DNA from: Chondrus crispus
Taxonomy: Eukaryota; Rhodophyta; Florideophyceae; Gigartinales; Gigartinaceae
Length of the DNA stretch: 64,000 nt
Reading direction: 5' to 3'
Assembly (NCBI RefSeq): GCF_000350225.1
Contig: NW_005179300.1
Coordinates: forward strand, 201,158 to 265,157
In this document: positions 56,668-64,000 of the stretch, piece after piece
Numbering within the stretch: position 1 is the first letter of the stretch
How the letters are laid out: the number at the start of each line of letters is the position of its first letter
Notes under the pieces: model-generated
Database searches by the model: none
What the model was told of the DNA's origin: nothing
Seen by the model: the letters and a program-made list of their open reading frames with translations, nothing else
Made by a program: the position numbers and the translations under genes

Positions 56668-59135
56668 ATGAATCCGACCGGAACCGCTGCGGAAGACTGC
56701 AGTTCGGGACGGGGCAGTACTCGCTCCGACTCAGCCCGGGCGAGTACGCGCAGCGGACCACCCGGGTCCGTGCGCCCCCGTGTCGAAAACCCGGAGTCAC
56801 TGCTACGGGTGACAGCCGGTACAGGGCAGAACCCAACCAATACGGAGGTGACGGCCCCTGGGGCCGTCCCGGCCCTCGCTGGTCGAGCGGGTACCGAACA
56901 CCGCTCCCAGTGGGCATTAAATACCCTCTGGCCGCGCATGCAGACGCGGCTGGAGGAAGCTCTCGTTAAAGAGGTTCCTCGCCACGTCGAGGGTGCGATT
57001 AACCGAACGGTTCCGCCGCTTGTTGACGAACAAGTCCGGGCCGTCGTCACGCCCGTCATCGACGACGTCGTGGGTGCCCTCGTAGAGCGTGAGCTCCGAG
57101 AGGCACTCGACCCTGGAGATCATCTTACACCGTTGGGGCTGAGCCTCCAGACAGCTATCAACATAGCTGTCGAGGCTCGCCTCGCCAACTTCAATCCGAA
57201 CGGTACTGTAGCTGAGGCACCTCAACCTCCTACAACCGCTACGGCACCTCTCAAATTAATAAGAACCGGAACGGGAGATACAAGACCGACACAGGTATAT
57301 ATGGCCCCTCACCCGGAGGCGGGCCCTCACCCGGAGGACCCACCTATATACCTGCCCGAACTTCAGGGTGTTACAAGGGGTCCGACAGATAAGGACCCCG
57401 CGACCTATGACCGATACGGAAGACACCCTCGCCATGAGACAGAAAATCTGACGAGGTATGGCGAGACAGAAAATCGCTCGTCTTTCCGTTACGGTCCCAA
57501 GTCCCGACGCACAAGGCGCGGGCCATTACCGGAGGAAGAGGAGGAGTACTCCGAAGAAGAACCGTACGGTGACAGAAAAGCCGTCCGGCAAGATTACCGT
57601 CGCTATAGGTCTCGGGCTGGAGCCCGTCGTCGAGGAGGTGAATTTCCCTCCGACGGAAGTTCGCCTGATTCGACCAGCGACGAAGGTCGGCGCCACCCGG
57701 GCAGCCGGCGAGACCGTAGCCACCGCCGCAAGTGGTCCGGCTCAGAGGGCTACAGTACAGACCCCGAGCCGCACGACCAGGGGCGCCGACCGGGTAGAAG
57801 TCGTCGGACTACCGAACGGTCAGCCCCCACCAAGAGGGTCGATGTGATTAAACCGCTTAATGATTTATTCACCAAAGCGGTTAATTACAAGACCTACCGG
57901 TTGGAAAGTCGCAGCGCCCGGTATAATTCCGAGGTCGCGCGGCATATCAGCCGTATCCGCAAGAAGCTGGACGTGCAGATGAAATCTCACACGTTCAGTG
58001 GACAAGATCCGATAGCGGTATTGGGCTTCCTTGCCCGGTTTAAGATGGCTTGCGACCATAATGGGGTAGGGTAAGCCAGGGAGCTGCCGTATGGTGCTTC
58101 CAATTCTACTTAACCGGACAGGCGCATGCTCTACTGCAGGCCCGCCTTATGGGTAATACCATGGCGGTGGACGCCGAGCAACGCGACATGCTCGAGAGTT
58201 ACGAGGAGGTAGTCAATTTCCTTTTACGGACCTACGCTACCGACGAAACTATCGCCGAGGCCTACACCGAAGTGGTTTCCTTCCGTCAGAGTTCTAACAT
58301 GACGGAAGAAGCCTACAGCAATCAGCTGTGGGACAAGGCCCTCCGATGCGGTACTGTCTTCTCAGACCGTCGGCTCAAGTCGCTGTACGTCGAGGGATTG
58401 CTCCCAGCGACGTGCGCGCAAGTGCGGAATTATCTAGCGACACACGCCACGGTAGACTACCAGGCCGTCGCTAGGTACGCACGAGCCATCGGGGAGACAC
58501 ACCGTTCGGCAAGGCGGCACTTATTGCCACCGAACGTCGCGTCCCGTGACGCTACAGGTAAGATTGCCTTTAACCGCTCGGCAAGAAAGACTCCGGTGTT
58601 ATCCGTCGAGTCCTCGTCGGAGGCCGCCTATACAGGCGCCTCACCCAACGCAGAAGGAATATTGGCGATGACGAGCCCCACAGTACACGCAAGTACCGTG
58701 AGCTCGCCGCCAACAAGTTTCCAACCTTCTCCGGTACCGTCAGTGGGAGGGGCTGTAGCCCCAACGTCCACGGTAGCCGGTTATGGCCGCCGCTACGGAA
58801 GCGGGGACCAACGCGCAAGGTGGGGACCGCCTCCGTGCCGGTTCTGTCTGGACCCCACTCACCGACAGGAAAGCTGCCCTATTGTCGCGGACGTCTCGCT
58901 GCGAGCCCAGCTCCTAGCAGCGAGGGAAGCGAACTATCAAAAGTTACGCATCCGACAGGGGCTCCGCCCTGGGTCTCCATTCAGTCGTCCACAGGGACCG
59001 GTGTGGCGAGGAAATCCCTCATCTCAAACCACGCCGGTCAACCTGGTGGACGAGGGAGTCGACAAGGCGGAGAAGCTGGTCACTGAGGAGGAGGAGGATC
59101 TCCAACTCACGGGGGAAGACAGGGAGGACGCGTAG
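56668..59135 (+). pseudogene. Gypsy copy 2 gag
   Basis: Matches gag of copy 1 throughout, with the zinc knuckle CRFCLDPTHRQESC near 58836-58880. Broken about once. Confidence 0.88.
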
Positions 59136-59308
59136 AGGCGACGTCGTCAAAACTCCCTGTCTGCCTCACCCCGGAGGATCCTTCCCCCTCAACTCAGGCA
59201 GCAGAACCGAACCGAACGGAAGACGCGCAGACCGAAGCGGAACCTATTTGCTTCTTCAAGAGGCAGAACTATAAGGTTTCCGCCACGGTAGGGCTGCGAC
59301 AAGCGAAT

Positions 59309-62080
59309 ATGCGGGCACTGTCCCCAGTCCTAGACTCGGGGGCAGCGCCCAACCTCATCCATATACGCTGTGTGGCCGAGCCATGGCGCGCGGCCATCCG
59401 TCCGGTAAAGAGCGCACCGCTGGTGGACGCCTCCAATCGCTCAATGAGCGCCCTTGGACAGCTTACACTGTACGTCCGCATCGGAGATTTCACAGCCAGG
59501 GTCAAGTTTCTCGTGGTCACCCGCCTGGCTGTGGATTGTATATTAGGGACCACCTTTATAGACCAACATATCAAGGCAATTCTACCATCGCGACGGAGGG
59601 TTCTCTTCCATCATGTCCCCTCAGTCGCACTTACAGGCACGACGCCATCCAAATTTACTCATAAGGAGCACCGAACGGAAACAGAAAAATCGCCAAGAAC
59701 CAAGCCGTTTCCGAGCAACACGCCGTCTCGGAAAATACGCATGGTGCGGGGAATTACAATTCCCTCCATGACGCAAGCAACCGTACGGGTGGCGACGCCG
59801 GTCGCCGGGCTCTGCTTCTTACAGAACCATCCCCGCACGGCAGAGAAGAACCTGTCGCTTATGGCGCAGGGAGTCATGGATATAAAGCCAGACATTCCGT
59901 TTTCGGTAATAATGAGCAATTTTAGCCATAATGCGGTCCATCTCCCCAAACACACCGTTATCGGACTCGCGCTACCATCGCCGACCCACATCCTAACCCT
60001 TCAGCCAGCCACAGGAGTGGCTGAAGCTAAGGAGGGGGGAGGAAACAAAAATAATCTTCCCCCTACAGTACCCCCTTTGGGTACCGTACAGGATGAGGGA
60101 CAAGACAAGTCCGATACGGAAGAAGAACAGGAGAGAACTGACACGGATGAAGCCCCCCGATTGTGGACCGAGGATGTCCACATCGGTGAGGAAGACGGAG
60201 AGCTACGCGAAAAAATAGTAGCTATGCTCTCCGAATTCAAGGAGATGTGGAATGGCCGCCTCGGGAAGATTGGTGCCACCAAGCACCGCATCGACCTCAA
60301 GGCGGGGGCCAATCCCATCTACCAAGCTCCGTACCGGGCTGGTCCAACCGCACGGGAAAAGGAAAAAACCGAGGTGAACCGCATGCTGCGGGCCGGCGTC
60401 ATCGAGCCGGCCACGGCAGAATGGGCCAGTCCTGTGGTCTTCGTACCCAAAAAGGACGGTACCATGCGGTTCTGTGTGGACTACCGCAAGCTAAACGCAC
60501 TTACCATCCGGGATTCCGATCCCCTACCGCGAATGGATGAGTGTATCGACTCACTCGGCGACGCTACAGTGTTCACTACGCTTGATTGCAATAATGGATA
60601 CTGGCAAGTTGAAGTCGCCGAGGAGGACCGCGATAAGACGACGTTCGCGTCGCACTGCGGTCTATACCGGTTTGTACGGATGCCGTTCGGTTTAAAGAAT
60701 GCCCCAGCCACTTTCCAAAGGGCTGTAGACATCATCCTCTCCCGAGTTAAACGGGAAACCGCATTGGTGTACTTGGATGACGTCATTGTGTACTCTAAAT
60801 CCGTTACGGAACACCTCGACCACGTTCGGGAGGTACTACAACTGCTGTACACGGCCGGGGTATCGCTGAAGATATCGAAATGTACATTCTTCGACACTTC
60901 AGTGACGTACCTGGGGCACATAATCCGACCGGGACGGTTAGAGGTCGAGAGGCGCAACGTCATCGCTATCGAGCGGGCGCTACCTCCCTCTAATCAAACG
61001 GAATTACGCTCCTTCCTGGGGATGTGCAATGTCTACAGGCGGTTCGTCCCGAACTTCGCCAAAATTGCCGCTCCCCTCAATAGGAAGACGAGCAAGGATC
61101 ACCCCTTCGAACTGGGAGTCCTATCCGATTCGGAATATGAGGCCTTTGCCGAGCTAAAGAAGAGGCTGGTCTCACCGCCCATCCTGGCTCTACCCCGTCA
61201 CGGTTACAAGTACACACTCGACACGGACGCATGTGCGTACCAAGTGGGGTGTGCCCTGCTGCAAGACCAACCGAACGGAGATAAATTACCGATTGGCTAC
61301 TGGAGCCGTAGTCTCACGGATGCTGAGAAGAATTACACGACGACTGAGAAGGAGTGCTTTGCAGTCGTCTGGAGCATCCTGGCATTACGCCCTTACCTGT
61401 ACGGTGCCACCTTCCATCTCCGAACGGACCATGAGGCCCTCCGGTGGGTCCTCAATTTTGCGGACAGCTCCGGACGGCTCGCCCGCTGGCGGTTACGCCT
61501 GGCGGAGTACGACTACGACGTACAATACCGGCCGGGTGTCAAACAACAATTGGCGGATGGGGTATCTCGCCTCCGGACGGGCGAAGGGGAAACTGCCGCG
61601 GTAGACGACGAAGTCCCGTGCTTCGTCGTTCAAGTGTCAAGACAGGAGCCTAACGTGGGGCCCGTCGATATTGACTGGGCCCCAGCTACCGAACGGAGCC
61701 CCGGGAATGCGCGAGAGAGGCCCCTGGCCCTTGCCGTAACTCCCGAACAAACGGACGTATCGTCCCTGTCGGTTGAGGAATTTATCCAAGCACAGGCGGC
61801 CGACGAGTTCTGCATCCATGCCGCCCGAACCGTTGGAGAGCCACACTCAAAGTATGACGTGGACCGTTACGGTTTCTTGGCGCAGAGGTCCCCTCTTGAT
61901 GGGACACTGCAACGCGTCGTCCCGAAACGGTTAAGGGCCAAGGTGCTGTATTTGGCACACCACCCGAGGTTGGCCGGACACCCCGGTGGGACCAGGATGT
62001 ACTATACCCTGAGAAGGGAGTACTACTGGCCCCACATGGCCAACGACGTGTACGCCACCGTACGGAACTGTCAATCGTGA
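59309..62080 (+). CDS. Gypsy copy 2 protease, reverse transcriptase and RNase H
   Basis: Fossil pol part open over about 920 codons: protease (VLDSGAAPNLI), reverse transcriptase (FCVDYRKLNALT, FTTLDCNNGYWQ, YLDDVIVY), RNase H (LDTDACAYQVGCALL, TTTEKECFAVVW) and the integrase zinc domain (H...H near LAHHPRLAGHPGGTRMYY, with RNCQS). Confidence 0.92.
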   Translation: MRALSPVLDSGAAPNLIHIRCVAEPWRAAIRPVKSAPLVDASNRSMSALGQLTLYVRIGDFTARVKFLVVTRLAVDCILGTTFIDQHIKAILPSRRRVLFHHVPSVALTGTTPSKFTHKEHRTETEKSPRTKPFPSNTPSRKIRMVRGITIPSMTQATVRVATPVAGLCFLQNHPRTAEKNLSLMAQGVMDIKPDIPFSVIMSNFSHNAVHLPKHTVIGLALPSPTHILTLQPATGVAEAKEGGGNKNNLPPTVPPLGTVQDEGQDKSDTEEEQERTDTDEAPRLWTEDVHIGEEDGELREKIVAMLSEFKEMWNGRLGKIGATKHRIDLKAGANPIYQAPYRAGPTAREKEKTEVNRMLRAGVIEPATAEWASPVVFVPKKDGTMRFCVDYRKLNALTIRDSDPLPRMDECIDSLGDATVFTTLDCNNGYWQVEVAEEDRDKTTFASHCGLYRFVRMPFGLKNAPATFQRAVDIILSRVKRETALVYLDDVIVYSKSVTEHLDHVREVLQLLYTAGVSLKISKCTFFDTSVTYLGHIIRPGRLEVERRNVIAIERALPPSNQTELRSFLGMCNVYRRFVPNFAKIAAPLNRKTSKDHPFELGVLSDSEYEAFAELKKRLVSPPILALPRHGYKYTLDTDACAYQVGCALLQDQPNGDKLPIGYWSRSLTDAEKNYTTTEKECFAVVWSILALRPYLYGATFHLRTDHEALRWVLNFADSSGRLARWRLRLAEYDYDVQYRPGVKQQLADGVSRLRTGEGETAAVDDEVPCFVVQVSRQEPNVGPVDIDWAPATERSPGNARERPLALAVTPEQTDVSSLSVEEFIQAQAADEFCIHAARTVGEPHSKYDVDRYGFLAQRSPLDGTLQRVVPKRLRAKVLYLAHHPRLAGHPGGTRMYYTLRREYYWPHMANDVYATVRNCQS

Positions 62081-62119
62081 TCTGCGACACGGGGCACGAT
62101 TGTACGTCATCAAAAGGAC

Positions 62120-63295
62120 ATGAAACTATTCCCGGCGGCCGGACCCTTGGAGTTTGTCGCAATGGACCTCCTGGGTCCGTTGCCGAAGACCGCACATGGG
62201 AATCAGTTCGTCCTTGTGATTACCGATCGGTTCTCTAAGCTCACGCGCAGCATCGCGCTTCGTACGACAACCGCAGCCGTGGTGGCTAACGCATTCCTGG
62301 ACAACTGGGTGTACGTCTACGGAGCACTACAGTACGTCCTTACCGATAACGGTCCGCAATTTGCGGCGAAGTTCTTCGACGCCGTGTGCGCATTGCTAGG
62401 CATACGTCACTATTTGACGACAGCCTACCACCCGCAAACTAACGGTCAGACCGAACGGTTTAATAAGACCATCGTACAGAGGCTCCGACATTATGTCGAG
62501 GAGCACCAGCGAGACTGGGACGACTTCCTCCAGCCTCTGACGTATGCTTATAACATACAAGTCCACCGGTCAACGGAGACTACTCCGTTTGACCTGGTGT
62601 TGACAAGACAACCGTCCGGATTAACCGTCGCGGGTACAGCGCCCCAGGCTGCGGGAGTCGCCCATGACGACCCACGTACTCCCGTACAGTACAAGCGGGC
62701 GACTCTTCGCAAGCTACGGGATGTCCTCGACCGTGCGCGGGTAAAGATGACCGCGGCCCAAAAGCGGTATAAGGAGAACTTCGATAAGAAAGTCCGATTC
62801 CGACCGGTAATACAGGAGGGCGACCAAGTCTACGTGGATCGCCCTCCCCGAGCCCTCCGAGCGGCTGAACGACGTGGCCGCGACGTACAGGGGCTTGGGA
62901 CGGACGACATGTCCGTCAAGCTTTTACCGAAGACGGAAGGACCCTTTCGGGTCCGCCAAGCCACGGACACGACCGTTACTGTGGAGCAAGACGGGCTTCC
63001 CGTACGAGTCAGTATTGACCGCGTCACGCGGATGCCGAGGGGCCCTGGGGACCGGACCATGCCTACAGGAGGCATAAGTGCCCCTTCCGAACGGATTAAC
63101 CCTCCCCATGGGGACGGTGCTAATACCCCCGAGGAGTTCGTCGTCGAGCGTCTCGTAGCGCATCGCGACACCCCTACCGGCTTGGAATACAAAGTGCGGT
63201 GGTATGGCTACACCCCCGCGGATGATACATTCGAACCCGCGGAGGGCCTACCACAAGCCTTTATCGATCGGTATTGGCGAGCCCACCGAGCTTAG
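62120..63295 (+). pseudogene. Gypsy copy 2 integrase core with chromodomain
   Basis: AMDLLGPLPKTAHGNQFV, LTDNGPQFAA and HPQTNGQTERFNKT mark the core. The frame ends in the chromodomain (EYKVRWYGYTPADDTFEP) and a TAG inside the stem-loop at 63283-63308. Confidence 0.9.
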
Positions 63296-63308
63296 TTCCG
63301 CTCGGTGG
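63283..63308 (+). other. Stem-loop over the pol stop codon of gypsy copy 2
   Basis: CCACCGAGC (63283-63291) pairs with GCTCGGTGG (63300-63308); the 8-base loop holds the TAG. A polypurine-like AAGAAGGGGGGTC follows at 63317-63329. Confidence 0.7.
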
Positions 63309-64000
63309 CGCAAGCTAAGAAGGGGGGTCTCCCGGATACTGTACCGGTTGAGACCACCCGCATGTAGAGCATGCGGGGGGCGGAAGCCGCCTACGGGACC
63401 GTCACTACCGCCCGGAACTACGCGCTCTACGATGGGCTTTGCACCCTCTAAACTACGGCTGGCAGTCGACTCCGTAACCCCCCCGAACTAAGGGCCTGAG
63501 TTACAAAATTGGCCAGCCCTCCGGGGAGGTGCCGTGTGTCAAATACTGTACACGCCGTCTATCAGGCGTGTAATCCGAAACGGTGAAGTCCAGGGACCTC
63601 AGGGGGATCGCCTAGGTCACTAGGTGTCCCCCGAGGTCAACCATGGTCGACGATGGGGAGCTACGGCACGCCCACGGTGCCCAAGATAAATACCGTCTCG
63701 GATACTTGCAGCGGCGGCGCGACCCCCGACACGTGGCAAAAATTGCCAAGTGTCATTCCCGTACTGGTGCGGTGGCCTGCGGCAAAAATCCGGGGACCAA
63801 ATTGTGAGGGGTGACACTGTTCGGTTCGGCAATTACGTCGAAGTTCGGGCTACGTTTGAGCCCCTAGCGGGCTCAATAAAAATCGTAACCCACCGCCGAC
63901 AACGGCATCGTACTCCCCGCGTCAAGCCGCGTCGGACAGTATGGTCCGAAAAACGGTCAATGTCGACCCCGGCGGACCAGCCGCCAATTTCGGTCGACTT
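63309..64000 (+). other. Start of the gypsy copy 2 3' region
   Basis: Non-coding. Follows copy 1 closely, without the nested solo LTR. A second hairpin, ACACGCC/GGCGTGT, lies at 63550-63571, beside the point where copy 1 took its solo LTR. Confidence 0.75.

Larger units (their letters stand above)
55932..64000 (+). mobile_element. Ty3/gypsy chromovirus copy 2, right end outside window
   Basis: Fossil of the same family as 10835-22790, in opposite orientation and nearly identical by eye. It has the 5' LTR, gag, protease, reverse transcriptase, RNase H, integrase with chromodomain, and the start of the long 3' region. Position 64000 matches about 14012 of copy 1, so about 2.5 kb plus the 3' LTR are missing from view. 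Coding region broken in about three places. Confidence 0.93.

Noticed and set aside
1-64000. CRISPR arrays, bacterial operons, rRNA and tRNA genes
   Set aside because: No direct-repeat/spacer pattern, no ribosome-binding-site spacing, and no cloverleaf or rRNA-like blocks were seen. The spliced gene and LTR elements show a eukaryotic genome.

Overview
This is eukaryotic nuclear DNA dominated by transposable elements, with one recognisable host gene. The host gene (744-3649, minus strand) encodes a superoxide-generating NADPH oxidase. Four extra membrane segments lie between its FAD-binding and NADPH-binding parts. That layout, the roughly 828-residue length, the few short introns and the surrounding mass of chromovirus-type Ty3/gypsy and Ty1/copia elements fit a florideophyte red alga such as Chondrus. 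The organism is inferred from these features and was not tested.

Layout. 1-743: no gene. 744-3649: NADPH oxidase in four exons, one of only 39 nt. 3650-7361: nothing recognised. 7365-22916: a PIF/Harbinger DNA transposon with terminal inverted repeats and a TTA target duplication. It has a Myb/SANT-like ORF and a DDE transposase ORF facing each other, and it is split by a 12-kb Ty3/gypsy chromovirus (10835-22790). That gypsy element itself carries a foreign solo LTR (14466-15184). 22920-29080: a decayed locus with a YqaJ-type nuclease signature and a piggyBac-like cysteine finger, several LTR remnants and solo LTRs, and a small inverted-repeat element.

29466-46495: a very old Ty1/copia-like pol region cut by three later LTR insertions. 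These are a 12.8-kb Ty3/gypsy chromovirus (31930-44721) and two solo LTRs (44800-45436, 45639-46282), each with its own 5-bp target duplication. The 12.8-kb gypsy carries a long antisense reading frame downstream of its integrase. 46640-47790: a broken gene with a possible papain-like Cys/His signature. 49005-51045: a decayed pogo/Tigger transposon. 51744-52983: a decayed Tc1 (DD34E) transposon cut off by a younger copia element (52984 onward). That copia has a 110-bp LTR and a primer site matching the tRNA-iMet anticodon arm. 55932-64000: a second copy of the first gypsy family, in opposite orientation, inserted into the younger copia and running off the right edge.

Apart from the oxidase, the window records successive insertions. 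By eye the oldest layers are the first copia, pogo and Tc1. The Harbinger and the 12.8-kb gypsy (LTRs about 6% apart) are younger, and the first gypsy family (LTRs about 2% apart) is youngest. No tRNA, rRNA or CRISPR was seen. All statements come from reading the sequence; no database search was run.
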